From the NCBI RefSeq assembly GCF_009741445.1, contig NZ_CP046507.1, positions 2,728,001-2,792,000 on the forward strand: DNA of 64,000 nucleotides, in the 5' to 3' direction. Under the pieces are notes generated by a model that saw only the letters and a list, made by a program, of their open reading frames with translations, made no database searches and had not been told where the DNA came from. This DNA is from Mycobacterium avium subsp. avium. Lineage in GTDB: Bacteria; Actinomycetota; Actinomycetes; Mycobacteriales; Mycobacteriaceae. The translations under genes and the position numbers were made by a program. Within the stretch, counting starts at the first letter, position 1, and each line of letters opens with the position of its first letter. Below are positions 40,451-49,849 of this stretch, piece after piece.

Positions 40451-41016
40451 CGCTGCGCTCGCTAATGTTCCGCGGCAAGGTCTGGGTGTTCGGCGACAAC
40501 CTGAACACCGACGCCATGTACCCGGCGTTCGCGATGAAGACGCAGCCCGCCGAAGCCGCCAAACACGTGTTCTACCAGGTGCGGCCGGGCTGGACCGACG
40601 AAGTGTCGCCGGGCGATATCGTGCTGGCCGGCAAGAACTTCGGGCTGGGTTCGTCGCGACCGGTGGCGGCGTTGTTCGTCGAACTCGGCGTCGCGGGGCT
40701 GGTCGCCGAGGAATTCAACTCGCTATTCTTCCGCAACGCCGTCAACTCCGGGCTGCCGGCCATCACCGTCCCCGACGCCACCGCGGTGTTCCGCGACGGC
40801 GACACCGGCACCTTCGACCTCGCCGAGGGCAGCTGGCGCAACGACACCACCGGCGCCTCGGGCACCGTCCCGAAACTTCCCGACCTGATCCTCGACATCA
40901 TCGACAGCGGCGGTGTGCTGCCCCGGCTTGCCCGGCAGGGATACCTGCCCGGCGAGCTGGCCGACCTGCTGCGCTCGCCCACGGTGGCGATGCGCGGCGC
41001 GGGCAGCGGCGCATGA
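40447..41016 (+). CDS. Aconitase-family hydratase, small subunit (LeuD/DmdB-like)
   Basis: 189 residues, swivel domain of the split aconitase family. The motif [13 protein letters not shown] and the substrate loop [14 protein letters not shown] are clear, followed by [18 protein letters not shown]. In most relatives the loop reads GSSRE; here Pro replaces Glu. ATG 40447 overlaps the large-subunit stop (ATGA), so the two subunits are made together and should form one heteromeric hydratase. It is the last gene of the PrpD-lyase-hydratase operon, followed by 139 non-coding bases. Confidence 0.88.
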   Translation: MTLRSLMFRGKVWVFGDNLNTDAMYPAFAMKTQPAEAAKHVFYQVRPGWTDEVSPGDIVLAGKNFGLGSSRPVAALFVELGVAGLVAEEFNSLFFRNAVNSGLPAITVPDATAVFRDGDTGTFDLAEGSWRNDTTGASGTVPKLPDLILDIIDSGGVLPRLARQGYLPGELADLLRSPTVAMRGAGSGA

Positions 41017-41155
41017 GCGCTCGACGCCGCCGTTGCCGACACCGCGCAACCCCGCTGACCTGCGGTTGGCAGTGTTTGGCAGCGTAGCGCGTCGATCTGG
41101 CAGTGGTGGGCGAGCAGCCTCGGTGGCGACCTGTCAGCCCTCGGAAAGGAAAATC

Positions 41156-41563
41156 ATGTCCGCCACCACGATTGACCGCACCACCGGCCGGGACGGTTTG
41201 CTCCGCCTGGCCATGCGCGCCGACGCCGCCATCAGCGGGCTGGTCGGCCTGGCCGGTATCCCGCTGGTCGGCTGGCTCGCCGAGGTGTCCGGCACCACCA
41301 CGGCCTTCGAGTACGGCATGTCCGCGTTCTTGATCGGTTACGGCGTGCTGGTGTTCGGGCTGGCCGCGCTGCCCTCGGTGCGCCGCGCCGGCATGGCCGT
41401 CATCATCGGCAACCTGCTTTACACCGCGGCCGCCGTGGTGCTGGTGCTCGCCGACGTGTTCCCGTTGACGTCGACGGGTGTGGTGTTGAACCTGGCGGCC
41501 GGCGTCTACACGCTGGTGTTCGCCGAGCTGCAATACCAGGGCTGGCGGCGCGCCAGGGCGTGA
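41156..41563 (+). CDS. Small integral membrane protein (Rv2437-like)
   Basis: 135 residues with four predicted membrane helices (about 25-43, 52-70, 78-97, 103-125). There are no catalytic motifs. ATG 41156 is preceded by GGAAAGGAAAATC, a strong ribosome site. Position between the rbsK side and nadE matches Rv2437 of M. tuberculosis, a conserved membrane protein of similar size and unknown role. That identity is by synteny and topology, not by a motif. It is not clearly part of the hydratase operon, because a 139-base gap separates them. It converges on nadE. Confidence 0.78.
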   Translation: MSATTIDRTTGRDGLLRLAMRADAAISGLVGLAGIPLVGWLAEVSGTTTAFEYGMSAFLIGYGVLVFGLAALPSVRRAGMAVIIGNLLYTAAAVVLVLADVFPLTSTGVVLNLAAGVYTLVFAELQYQGWRRARA

Positions 41564-41611
41564 GGTTCGGGGCCCGCTCGGCGAACCCGGGCGGGCCCAC
41601 CGCCGCCGTTG

Positions 41612-43654
41612 CTAGTCCTCGGGGACTTCGCGTTCGATCTCGTCGAGCCAGATGCGCGCCGACATGTCCGACGGGGCGCGCCAGTCGCCGCGCGGCGAGA
41701 GCGCACCGCCGTGCGACACCTTGGGGCCGTTGGGCAGCGCCGAGCGCTTGAACTGGCTGAACGAATAGAACCGCTGTACGAAGACCTGCAGCCAGTGCCG
41801 GATTTCCTTGAGCGAGTAGGACGGTCGCTTGTCCTCGGGGAAGCCGGGCGGCCAGTTGCCCTGCTCGGGATCGCTCCACGCATGCCAGGCCAGGAACGCG
41901 ATCTTGGACGGCCTGAACCCGTAGCGCAGCACATGGAACAGCGAAAAGTCCTGCAGCGCAAACGGACCCACCTTGGCCTCGCTGCTCTGCAGTTCCTCCT
42001 CCTCGCCGCTGGGCACCAGCTCCGGGGTGATCTCGGTGTCGAGCACCGACTGCAGCACCGCGCCGACCTCCGGCGCGAACTCCTCCGACGAGATCACCCA
42101 GCGGATCAGGTGCTGGATCAGCGTCTTGGGCACCCCGGCGTTGACGTTGTAGTGCGACATCTGGTCGCCGACACCGTAGGTCGACCAGCCCAGCCCCAGC
42201 TCGGAGAGATCGCTGGTGCCCAGCACGATGCCGCCGCGCTGGTTGGCCAGCCGGAACAGGTAGTCGGTGCGCAAGCCGGCCTGCACGTTTTCGAAGGTGA
42301 CGTCATACACCTTTTCGCCGCGCGCGAAGGGATGGTCCATCTCCTTGAGCATCAGCTGGGCGGTCTCGCGGATGTCGATCTCGGAGAACGTCACCCCCAG
42401 TGCTCGGCACAGCTCGATCGCGTTGCGTTTGGTGCGGTCCCCAGTGGCGAAGCCGGGCAACGTGAACGCCAGAATGTCGCTGCGCGGCCGTTGTTCGCGG
42501 TCCATGGCCCGGGCGGCGACGATCAACGCGTGTGTCGAGTCCAGCCCGCCGGAAATCCCGATGACGAGTTTGGGGTAGTCCAGGGCGCGCAGCCGCTGTT
42601 CCAGCCCGGCGACCTGAATGTTGTAGGCCTCGAAGCAATCCTGTTGCAGCCGTTCGCGATCGGCGGGCACGAAGGGAAAGCGCTCGATCTCACGCCGCAA
42701 GCCGATGTCACCGGCCGGCGGGTCGAGCCGGAACTCGATGCGCCGGAACGACTCCGACGCGATCCGGTGATGGCGCCGGTTGTCGTCGAAGGTGCCCATC
42801 CGAAGTCGTTCCGAGCGAAGCAATTCGGTGTCGATGTCGGCGATGCTGCGCCGCTCCCCCTTCGGGAACCGCTCCGACATCGCCAGCAGCACACCGTTTT
42901 CCCACACCATGGTCTGGCCGTCCCAGGCCAGATCGGTGGTGGATTCCCCTTCGCCGGCAGCGGAATACACGTAGGCGGCCAAGCATCGCGAGGACGCGGA
43001 ACGCGCCAGCAGGCAACGGTCCTCGGCGCGTCCGATCGTGATGGGGCTGCCGGACAGGTTGGCCAGCACCGTCGCGCCGGCCAGCGCGGCCTGCGCGCTG
43101 GGCGGAATCGGCACGAACATGTCCTCGCAGATCTCCACGTGCAGCACGAAACCGGGCAGGTCGGAGGCGGCGAAGAGCAGATCCGGGCCGAACGGCGCCT
43201 CGAGGCCGGCGACGCGGACGGTGCCGCGCTCGTCGTCGCCCGGCGCGATCTGACGGCGCTCGTAGAACTCCCGATAGGTGGGCAGGTAGGACTTCGGCAC
43301 CACACCGAGCAGCGCGCCGCGATGGATCACCAGCGCGGCGTTGTAGATCCGGTGCCGGTGCCGCACCGGGGCGCCGACCACCAAGACCGGCAACAGATCG
43401 GCCGAGGCCGCCACGATCGCGGCGATGGCCTGCTCCACGTCGTCGAGCAACAGGTCCTGCAGCACGATGTCTTCGATGGAATACCCGGACAGCGTCAGTT
43501 CCGGGAAGACGGCCAGCGCCGCGCTGTCGTCGTGGCAGGCGCGGGCCAGCCGCAGCACCGACTCGGCGTTCGCGGCGGGGTCACCGATGACGGTGCGATG
43601 CGTGCACGCGGCGACGCGGGCGAAGCCCTGGCTGTAAGCGTTGTAAAAGTCCAT
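41612..43654 (-). CDS. nadE: Glutamine-dependent NAD synthetase
   Basis: 680 residues, two domains. The N-terminal nitrilase-like glutaminase has the triad Glu52, Lys121 and Cys176 exactly as in M. tuberculosis NadE (Rv2438c). The C-terminal ammonia-dependent synthetase has the ATP loop [15 protein letters not shown] near residue 370 and [17 protein letters not shown] further on. It amidates deamido-NAD to NAD with ammonia channelled from glutamine. Start ATG 43654. Divergent from the isochorismatase gene by 59 bases. nadD in this window supplies its substrate. Confidence 0.95.
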   Translation of the reverse strand: MDFYNAYSQGFARVAACTHRTVIGDPAANAESVLRLARACHDDSAALAVFPELTLSGYSIEDIVLQDLLLDDVEQAIAAIVAASADLLPVLVVGAPVRHRHRIYNAALVIHRGALLGVVPKSYLPTYREFYERRQIAPGDDERGTVRVAGLEAPFGPDLLFAASDLPGFVLHVEICEDMFVPIPPSAQAALAGATVLANLSGSPITIGRAEDRCLLARSASSRCLAAYVYSAAGEGESTTDLAWDGQTMVWENGVLLAMSERFPKGERRSIADIDTELLRSERLRMGTFDDNRRHHRIASESFRRIEFRLDPPAGDIGLRREIERFPFVPADRERLQQDCFEAYNIQVAGLEQRLRALDYPKLVIGISGGLDSTHALIVAARAMDREQRPRSDILAFTLPGFATGDRTKRNAIELCRALGVTFSEIDIRETAQLMLKEMDHPFARGEKVYDVTFENVQAGLRTDYLFRLANQRGGIVLGTSDLSELGLGWSTYGVGDQMSHYNVNAGVPKTLIQHLIRWVISSEEFAPEVGAVLQSVLDTEITPELVPSGEEEELQSSEAKVGPFALQDFSLFHVLRYGFRPSKIAFLAWHAWSDPEQGNWPPGFPEDKRPSYSLKEIRHWLQVFVQRFYSFSQFKRSALPNGPKVSHGGALSPRGDWRAPSDMSARIWLDEIEREVPED

Positions 43655-43713
43655 CGCCCTTCCATTGTCGCCCCAGGCGTGTCAACTGCTGGCCGCCGGG
43701 TATCCCGGACGGC

Positions 43714-44256
43714 ATGAGCGACACTGCTGTGTTGGTGGTCGACATGATGAATTCGTATCAGCATCCCGACGCTGAAAATCTAATACCCAATGTCGAGAAG
43801 ATCATCGAGCCGTTGACCGGTCTGGTGCGCCGGGCCCGCGAATCCGCCGGCGTCGACCTGGTGTACGTCAACGACAACTACGGCGATTTCACCGCCCAGT
43901 TCTCCGATCTGGTCCGCTCGGCGCTCGACGGCGCCCGGCCGGACCTGGTGAAGCCGATCGCCCCGGTCTCGGGCGAAGCCGCCAGCCTGACCAAGGTGCG
44001 TCACAGCGCGTTCTATTCGACCGCGCTGGCTTACCTGCTGAGCCGGTTGGGCACCAAGCGGCTGATCATCACCGGGCAGGTCACCGAGCAGTGCATCCTC
44101 TACACGGCCCTGGACGCCTACGTGCGGCACTTCCCCGTCGTCATCCCGACGGACGCGGTCGCACACATCGACCCCGAGCTGGGCGCGGCGGCCTGCAAGA
44201 TGATGGAGCAGAACATGTCCGCCGAGCTGACAACGGCGGCGGACTGCCTCGGCTGA
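43714..44256 (+). CDS. Isochorismatase-fold cysteine hydrolase
   Basis: 180 residues with the catalytic triad of the family: Asp10 (LVVDMMNSY), Lys94 (SLTKVRHSAF) and Cys127 (TEQCILYTALDAY). The metal-binding histidines of nicotinamidase (the DFHxDPxxHF region) are not present: the equivalent region reads NDNYGDF. It is therefore unlikely to be a classical PncA. Family members hydrolyse amides or isochorismate. It starts 59 bases from the divergent nadE start and is followed 17 bases later by a sirtuin, which together suggest a link to NAD or acyl-amide turnover. Substrate unknown. Confidence 0.85.
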   Translation: MSDTAVLVVDMMNSYQHPDAENLIPNVEKIIEPLTGLVRRARESAGVDLVYVNDNYGDFTAQFSDLVRSALDGARPDLVKPIAPVSGEAASLTKVRHSAFYSTALAYLLSRLGTKRLIITGQVTEQCILYTALDAYVRHFPVVIPTDAVAHIDPELGAAACKMMEQNMSAELTTAADCLG

Positions 44257-44273
44257 CTCGTACCCTGAACAGC

Positions 44274-45122
44274 GTGACGGTCGGCCGCGCGGAATCCCCG
44301 GAACTGGTGGCGGTGCTGGCCGGTCGGCGGATCGCGGTGCTGACCGGTGCGGGCATCTCCACCGACTCGGGCATTCCGGACTACCGCGGGCCCGAGTCGC
44401 CGCCCAGCAATCCGATGACGATCCGCCAGTTCACCGGCGATCCGGCGTTCCGGCAGCGGTACTGGGCGCGCAACCACGTCGGCTGGCGGCACATGGACGA
44501 CACGCTGCCCAACGCCGGCCACCGGGCGCTGGCCGCGCTCGAGGATGCAGCGGTGGTCACCGGCGTGATCACCCAGAACGTCGACCTGCTGCATACCAAG
44601 GCGGGCAGCCGAAACGTCATCGACCTGCACGGCAGCTACGCGCGGGTGATCTGCCTGGGCTGCGGTGACACGACGAGCCGCGCCGCGTTGGCCGAGCGGC
44701 TGGAAGCGCTCAACCCGGGGTTCATCGAGCGCACCGAGGCGATCGGCGGGCTGGCGGTGGCCCCCGACGCCGACGCGGTCGTCGCCGAGACCGCGTCGTT
44801 CCGTTATGTCGACTGTGCGCGCTGCGCCGGCATGCTCAAGCCCGACATCGTCTATTTCGGCGAGAGCGTGCCCAAAGATGTTGTGGCAGCTGCCTATCGG
44901 CTCATCGACGAGTCCGATACGCTGCTGGTCGCGGGGTCGTCGCTGACCGTGTTCTCCGGCTACCGGTTCGTGCGTCATGCCGCCGCGCGGGGCATCCCGA
45001 TCGCGATCGTCAACCGCGGCGACACCCGGGGCGACCACTTGGCCACCGTCAAGGTCGACGGCGGGTGTTCGGAGTTGCTGGCCCTGCTCGCCGACGAGTT
45101 ATCGCCGCTGCCAACGCATTAG
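44274..45122 (+). CDS. Sir2-family NAD-dependent protein deacylase
   Basis: 282 residues. The NAD-binding blocks GAGISTDSGIPDYRG and ITQNVDLLH, the catalytic His in DLHGS, four zinc cysteines (CLGC and CARC) and the late block VAGSSLTVFSGY are all present. Sirtuins remove acyl groups from lysines using NAD and release nicotinamide. GTG 44274 is chosen as the start, just after the isochorismatase-fold gene; the frame is open further upstream but only within that gene. It is not the arrangement seen in M. tuberculosis at nadE-proB, so the pair is an insertion relative to that genome. Converges on the P450 gene. Confidence 0.88.
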   Translation: MTVGRAESPELVAVLAGRRIAVLTGAGISTDSGIPDYRGPESPPSNPMTIRQFTGDPAFRQRYWARNHVGWRHMDDTLPNAGHRALAALEDAAVVTGVITQNVDLLHTKAGSRNVIDLHGSYARVICLGCGDTTSRAALAERLEALNPGFIERTEAIGGLAVAPDADAVVAETASFRYVDCARCAGMLKPDIVYFGESVPKDVVAAAYRLIDESDTLLVAGSSLTVFSGYRFVRHAAARGIPIAIVNRGDTRGDHLATVKVDGGCSELLALLADELSPLPTH

Positions 45123-45133
45123 CGCCACACGCG

Positions 45134-46411
45134 TCAGAAGGTGCACGGCATGGCGCGGATGGCGTGCACGAAATTGCCCGCCAAATAGGTGGGCTCGCCG
45201 GCCTGGATGCCGGGCAGCTGCCGGAACAACTCGGAGAAGATGGCCCGCAGCTGCGCCCGGGCCACGTGCGCGCCGAGGCAGAAGTGCAGCCCGCCGCCGC
45301 CGAAGCCGACGTGCGGGTTGGGGTCACGGCCCAGGTTCAGCCGTTCGGGATGGTCGAACGCCTCGGTGTCCCAGTTGCCGGACGGATAGAACATGACCAC
45401 CTTCTCCCCCGCCAGGATGGTCTGACCGCCGAGTTCGACGTCGGCTGCCGCGGTGCGGCGGAAGGTCATCACCGGGCTCGCCCAGCGGATGAACTCCTCG
45501 ACCGCGGTGCCGATGCGGTGGTCGAAATCCTCGAGCAGCCAAGACTTTTCGTCAGGGAATACGGTGAGCGCCCTGAGGGTGTGGCTGATGGTCTGCCGGG
45601 TGGTGTCGTTCCCGGCCACCGACAGCAGCACGAAGAACGCCGCCACCTCCGCGTCCTCCAGGCGGTCGCCGTCGACCTCGGCGGTGACCAGGCTGCTGAT
45701 CAGGTCGTCGCCGGGCCGCTCGCGGCGCTGGGTGGCCAGGTCGCCGACGACCTGGTGCAGATACATCTGGTTTTCCAGCAGGACTTCCAGCGCCGGGCGC
45801 CCGTTGAGGAACTCCGGGTCGGCCCACGAGACCAGGGCGTCGGTGGCGTGCGCCATGCGTTCCCGCTCGGATTCGGGAATGCCCATCATGTCCGAAAGCG
45901 TGCGGATGGGTAGCTCCTTGGCGCAGTGGTCGACGAAGTCACAGCCGCTGCCGGCGGCGCGCAGTTCCTCGACGATCGCCTTGGCGTTGGCCTTGATCGA
46001 GTCCTCGATGCGGCGCACCTGGCGGGGACTGAGCGCGGCGTGCGCGAGCTTGCGCAACTTGGTGTGCCGCGGCGGGTCCATCGCCAGGAACGACTGCGAC
46101 GCCTCGAGCAGCTCCGCGGGAATGCTCTCGAACATCACCCCGTGCCCGGACAGGAAGACGTCGTTGTTGCGGCTGACCGTCACGATGTCGGCGCGCCGGG
46201 TGACCGCCCAGAAGCCGGGATCGGTGGGATCGGGCAGCAACGAGTCTTCGACCGGCGGATGCCAGCTCACCGGCCGCTCGGCGCGCAGCGCCGCGAACGA
46301 GCGTTCCCGCTCCGCGGCGGTGCCGGACCAGAACGCCCGCGACGACAGATCGATCTCGTCGTAGGCGCGGCGCGATCGATCGGTCCCGGACTCACCCGTC
46401 AGCACGGCCAT
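45134..46411 (-). CDS. Cytochrome P450
   Basis: 425 residues. The I-helix AGNDTTR, the K-helix ExxR in EEFIRW and the heme loop FGGGGLHFCLGAH with Cys378 are intact. It is a soluble bacterial class I P450 that needs ferredoxin and reductase from elsewhere. Start ATG 46411 follows GAGAGGAACGG; ATG 46444 has no such site and lies close to the palindromic operator. The gene diverges from a TetR regulator across 104 bases, so it is likely the regulator's target. Related mycobacterial P450s of this class oxidise steroid or terpenoid side chains, but the CYP family and substrate cannot be named from sequence alone. Confidence 0.9.
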   Translation of the reverse strand: MAVLTGESGTDRSRRAYDEIDLSSRAFWSGTAAERERSFAALRAERPVSWHPPVEDSLLPDPTDPGFWAVTRRADIVTVSRNNDVFLSGHGVMFESIPAELLEASQSFLAMDPPRHTKLRKLAHAALSPRQVRRIEDSIKANAKAIVEELRAAGSGCDFVDHCAKELPIRTLSDMMGIPESERERMAHATDALVSWADPEFLNGRPALEVLLENQMYLHQVVGDLATQRRERPGDDLISSLVTAEVDGDRLEDAEVAAFFVLLSVAGNDTTRQTISHTLRALTVFPDEKSWLLEDFDHRIGTAVEEFIRWASPVMTFRRTAAADVELGGQTILAGEKVVMFYPSGNWDTEAFDHPERLNLGRDPNPHVGFGGGGLHFCLGAHVARAQLRAIFSELFRQLPGIQAGEPTYLAGNFVHAIRAMPCTF

Positions 46412-46459
46412 GATGCCGTTCCTCTCCGCTATGACACCGGTCACAGCACATCGGCGACG

Positions 46460-46489
46460 ATATTCCTAGACAGTGTGTCTAGTCAATAT
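46460..46489. promoter_or_regulatory. TetR operator candidate between P450 and TetR genes
   Basis: CTAGACA-GTG-TGTCTAG (46466-46482) is a perfect 17-base palindrome. Flanking ATATT (46460-46464) and AATAT (46485-46489) extend the symmetry with slight offset. It is central in the 104-base divergent gap. TetR dimers bind palindromes of this size, and TAGACAnnnTGTCTA-type sites are typical. Binding would control both the P450 and the regulator itself. Confidence 0.72.
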
Positions 46490-46515
46490 GTCGAATAGTC
46501 GGCTAGGCTGGCCGT

Positions 46516-47166
46516 ATGCCGTCGGTGACCCGCACGCCGCCGGGCCGCCGCAGCCCGGGCCGCGAGCAGCGCCGCGAGCAGCTGGAGCGCCGGCTGTTGG
46601 ACGCCACCGAACGGCTGATGCGTGACGGCGCCAGCTTCACCGAGCTCAGCGTGGATCGGCTCGCCGGTGCGGCCGGCATCTCGCGGGCCAGCTTCTACAT
46701 CTACTTCGAGGACAAGGGCCATCTGCTGCGCCGGCTGGCCAGCCGGGTGTTCGGCGAGCTCACCGACGGCGCGCGGCGCTGGTGGAGTGTGGCCGGGCGG
46801 CACGACCCCGACGACGTGCGGGCGGCGATGACCCGCATCATCGCCACCTATCGCCGGCATCAGGCGGTGCTGGTGGCGCTCAACGAGATGTCCGGCTACG
46901 ACCCGCTGACGGCGCAGACCTACCGCGAGATACTGACCGGCATCTCCGGCCAGCTCACCCGGGTCATCGAAGACGGTCAGGCCGACGGGTCGATCCGCCC
47001 GCGGCTGGCCGCGGCCACCACCGCGAGCGCGTTGACCTGGATGGTCGAGCGGGCCTGCCAGCAGAACCTACCGGCCCAGCCGCCCGCCTACGACGCGGAG
47101 CTGGCCGACACGCTGGCCGAAATCGTTTGGGGCGCACTGTATCTCAAGCCCGCCTCGGGGAGCTGA
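46516..47166 (+). CDS. TetR-family transcriptional regulator
   Basis: 216 residues. The N-terminal DNA-binding domain has the helix-turn-helix LSVDRLAGAAGISRASFYIYF at roughly 45-66, after a basic Arg-rich tail; the all-helical C-terminal domain would bind the ligand. ATG 46516 lies 33 bases from the palindromic operator, and the gene diverges from the P450. It converges with proB. It probably represses the P450 gene and itself, releasing on binding a lipophilic substrate. The ligand is unknown. Confidence 0.88.
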   Translation: MPSVTRTPPGRRSPGREQRREQLERRLLDATERLMRDGASFTELSVDRLAGAAGISRASFYIYFEDKGHLLRRLASRVFGELTDGARRWWSVAGRHDPDDVRAAMTRIIATYRRHQAVLVALNEMSGYDPLTAQTYREILTGISGQLTRVIEDGQADGSIRPRLAAATTASALTWMVERACQQNLPAQPPAYDAELADTLAEIVWGALYLKPASGS

Positions 47167-47180
47167 CCGCACGGCACCGC

Positions 47181-48284
47181 TCACACCGCCACCAGGTCGT
47201 CGGCGTGCACCGCGGGCCTGCGCAGCTCGCCGGGCAGCTCACTGGTCGAGCGCCCCATCATGGTCGCCAGTTCGGTGGCGTCGTAGGCCACCACGCCGCG
47301 GGCCACCGGCACCGCGTCCGGCCCGCGCAGTTCCACGACGTCGCCGGCGTAGAACCGGCCGGACACCGCGGTGATACCCGCGGGCAGCAGCGAGCGGCGC
47401 TGATGCACCACGGCGCGCACCGCGCCCTCGTCCAGGGTCAGCGCGCCGGCCGCCTCGGCGGCGTAGCGCACCCAGAACCGCCGGGCCGACATCCGCACCG
47501 CCCGGGCGGCGAACACCGTGCCGACCGAAGCGTCGGTGAGCGCGCTGGCGGCGTCGGCCGCGGCGGCCAGCAGCACGGGCACCCCGGCGTCGGCGGCCAG
47601 CAGCGCCGAGGACATCTTCGACGTCATGCCGCCGGTGCCCAGGTCGCTGCCCGGGCCGGCGACCACGCCGGCCAGATCCTCCGCGCCCGTCACCTCCGGA
47701 ATGAACTTGGCTCCCTTGGTCTTTCGCGGGTCCGAGTCGTAAAGGCCGTCGATGTCGGACAGCAAGACCAGCGCCTCGGCGCCGACCAGGTGGGCCACCA
47801 GCGCCGAGAGCCGGTCGTTGTCGCCGAACCGGATCTCGTTGGTGGCCACGGTGTCGTTCTCGTTGACGATCGCCACCGCATGCAGGGCGCGCAGCCGATC
47901 CAGGGTGCGCTGGGCGTTGGTGTGCTGGGCGCGCATCGAGATGTCGTGCGCGCTCAGCAGCACCTGCCCGACGGTGCGGCCGTAGCGGGCGAACGCCGCG
48001 CTCCAGGAATTCACCAGTGCCACCTGACCGACGCTGGCCGCGGCCTGCTTGGTCGCCAAATCCCTGGGGCGACGGGACAATCCGAGCGGCTCGATGCCCG
48101 CGGCGATGGCACCCGACGAGACGATGACGACGTCGGTGCCGGCCTTCATCCGCGCCTCGATGGCGTCGGCGAGCCCGGCCAGCCGGCCGGCGTCGAACAC
48201 CCCGGCCGGGGTGGTCAACGCGTTGGTGCCCACCTTGACCACCAGGCTGCGCGCCGTGCGGATGGCGTCGCGGTGGGCGGTCAC
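47181..48284 (-). CDS. proB: Glutamate 5-kinase
   Basis: 367 residues: an amino-acid-kinase domain ([48 protein letters not shown]) followed by a C-terminal PUA domain (~280-367). ProB phosphorylates glutamate at the gamma-carboxyl for proline synthesis, feeding ProA (29.9-31.3 kb), and is usually feedback-inhibited by proline. Start is GTG 48284, overlapping the obg stop as GTGA, so translation is coupled. Orthologue of Rv2439c. It is the last gene of the rplU-rpmA-obg-proB run. Confidence 0.94.
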   Translation of the reverse strand: MTAHRDAIRTARSLVVKVGTNALTTPAGVFDAGRLAGLADAIEARMKAGTDVVIVSSGAIAAGIEPLGLSRRPRDLATKQAAASVGQVALVNSWSAAFARYGRTVGQVLLSAHDISMRAQHTNAQRTLDRLRALHAVAIVNENDTVATNEIRFGDNDRLSALVAHLVGAEALVLLSDIDGLYDSDPRKTKGAKFIPEVTGAEDLAGVVAGPGSDLGTGGMTSKMSSALLAADAGVPVLLAAAADAASALTDASVGTVFAARAVRMSARRFWVRYAAEAAGALTLDEGAVRAVVHQRRSLLPAGITAVSGRFYAGDVVELRGPDAVPVARGVVAYDATELATMMGRSTSELPGELRRPAVHADDLVAV

Positions 48285-49759
48285 GTGTTCTCACCGCGTT
48301 CTGTGGTTCCGCGCTCTGCATCGTCGCCGGTGCGGCGCTGCCTGCGGGCGGCCTTGCGCTCGGCGGCGCCGACCCGCTCGGTGCGCTCCAGCCGCGCGTC
48401 GGTACCGCGGCCGGACAGCACAACCTGTTGTCCGGCAGGCGTTTGCGGCTCCCAGTCGAACGTCATGTCCCCGATGGTGACCGCGCAGCCGGGTCGCGCG
48501 CCCAGCCGCAGCAACTCCTCTTCGACGCCGAGCCGGGCCAGCCGGTCGGCGAGATACCCCACCGCCTCGTCGTTGTCGAAGTTGGTCTGGCGCACCCAGC
48601 GCTCGGGCCGCGCACCGCTGACCACGAACGCGCCCGGCTGCCGCGGATCGGGTTCCACCCGAAAACCGCTGTCGTCGACGGGAACCGGGCGGATCACCGG
48701 GCGCCGCGGCACGATCTCCGGCTGGGCGGACTGGTACTCGGAGATCATCTGCCACAGCCCGAAGGTCAAGGGCTGCAACCCTTCTCGAGCCACCGTCGAC
48801 ACCAGGAACACCGGCCAGCCGCGCTCGGCGATCTCGTCACGGACGAACTCGGCCAGTTCGCGCGCCTCGGGCACGTCGATCTTGTTGAGCACCACCGCGC
48901 GGGGCCGCTCGGTGAGATCACCCAGCGTCACGTCGCCTTGCAGGGTGGGCGTGTAGGCGGCGAGTTCGGCTTCCAGCGCGTCGATGTCGGAGATCGGGTC
49001 ACGGCCCGGATCGGCGGTGGCGCAGTCGATGACGTGCACCAGCACCGCGCAGCGCTCGATGTGCCGCAGGAAGTCCAGGCCCAGGCCGCGGCCCGCTGAT
49101 GCGCCCGGGATCAGGCCGGGCACGTCGGCGACGGTGAAGGTGTGCTCGCCGGCCGACACCACGCCCAGGTTGGGCACCAGCGTGGTGAACGGGTAGTCGG
49201 CGATCTTGGGCTTGGCCGCCGAGATCGCGGACACCAACGACGATTTGCCGGCCGACGGGAAGCCGATCAAGCCGACGTCCGCGACGGTCTTGAGTTCCAG
49301 TGTCAGCTCACGGGTTTCGCCCGGCTCGCCCAGCAGCGCAAACCCGGGAGCCTTGCGGGCCCGCGACGCCAGCGCGGCGTTGCCCAGGCCGCCGCGTCCG
49401 CCCGCGGCGGCCTCGAAGCGGGTGCCCGCGCCCACCAGATCGGCCAGCAGCCGGCCGTTCTCGTCGAGCACGACGGTGCCGTCGGGCACCTTGACTTCCA
49501 GGTCGGCGCCGGCGGCGCCGTCGCGGTTGTTGCCCATGCCCTGTTTGCCGGACGGCGCGCTGATGTGCGGATGGAAGTGGAAGTCCAGCAGGGTGTGCAC
49601 CTGGGGGTCGACGACGAAGACGATGCTGCCGCCGCGGCCACCGTTGCCCCCGTCCGGGCCGCCCAGCGGCTTGAACTTCTCGCGATGGACCGAGGCGCAC
49701 CCGTTGCCCCCGGACCCGGCGCGCGCATGGATGACGACGCGGTCGACGAACCGAGGCAT
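48281..49759 (-). CDS. obg: Obg-family ribosome-associated GTPase
   Basis: 492 residues, three parts. The glycine-rich Obg fold is ~1-158 ([15 protein letters not shown]). The GTPase domain has P-loop [15 protein letters not shown] at ~166, DVPGLI and NKID. The C-terminal OCT domain ends near 440, followed by a basic tail rich in Arg/Glu. Obg (CgtA) associates with the 50S subunit and links ribosome maturation to stringent control. Start ATG 49759. It belongs with rplU-rpmA upstream, but a 90-base gap with a long inverted repeat separates it from rpmA. Orthologue of Rv2440c. Confidence 0.94.
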   Translation of the reverse strand: MPRFVDRVVIHARAGSGGNGCASVHREKFKPLGGPDGGNGGRGGSIVFVVDPQVHTLLDFHFHPHISAPSGKQGMGNNRDGAAGADLEVKVPDGTVVLDENGRLLADLVGAGTRFEAAAGGRGGLGNAALASRARKAPGFALLGEPGETRELTLELKTVADVGLIGFPSAGKSSLVSAISAAKPKIADYPFTTLVPNLGVVSAGEHTFTVADVPGLIPGASAGRGLGLDFLRHIERCAVLVHVIDCATADPGRDPISDIDALEAELAAYTPTLQGDVTLGDLTERPRAVVLNKIDVPEARELAEFVRDEIAERGWPVFLVSTVAREGLQPLTFGLWQMISEYQSAQPEIVPRRPVIRPVPVDDSGFRVEPDPRQPGAFVVSGARPERWVRQTNFDNDEAVGYLADRLARLGVEEELLRLGARPGCAVTIGDMTFDWEPQTPAGQQVVLSGRGTDARLERTERVGAAERKAARRQRRTGDDAERGTTERGENT

Positions 49760-49784
49760 CGTGGATCCTCTCAGCCGTCTCGTT

Positions 49785-49848
49785 CGCCGAGCGTGCAGCT
49801 ACCGCGAGAATTGCCTCGAATTATCGCGGTGAGTGCACGCTCGCGGCG
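49785..49848. repeat. Long imperfect inverted repeat between rpmA and obg
   Basis: Outer arms CGAGCGTGCA (49788-49797) and TGCACGCTCG (49834-49843) pair perfectly. Inner arms ACCGCGAGAATT and AATTATCGCGGT pair with one mismatch. Together they span about 64 bases ending one base before the rpmA stop codon. On the transcribed minus strand this would form a long stem directly after rpmA. It may be an attenuator or RNA-processing site that lowers obg-proB expression relative to the ribosomal genes, or a copy of a dispersed intergenic repeat. Confidence 0.7.
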
Positions 49849-49849
49849 C

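Noticed and set aside
39203..41016. Housekeeping isopropylmalate isomerase LeuCD
   Set aside because: Active-site loops differ (Gln298, GSSRP), and the genes sit in a regulated operon with a lyase and PrpD rather than near leucine genes.
41609..43717. A 702-codon plus-strand frame opposite nadE
   Set aside because: The minus-strand gene has complete NadE active sites, and the plus frame has none.
43714..44256. Pyrazinamidase/nicotinamidase PncA
   Set aside because: The Asp-Lys-Cys triad is present, but the metal-binding histidines of PncA are absent.
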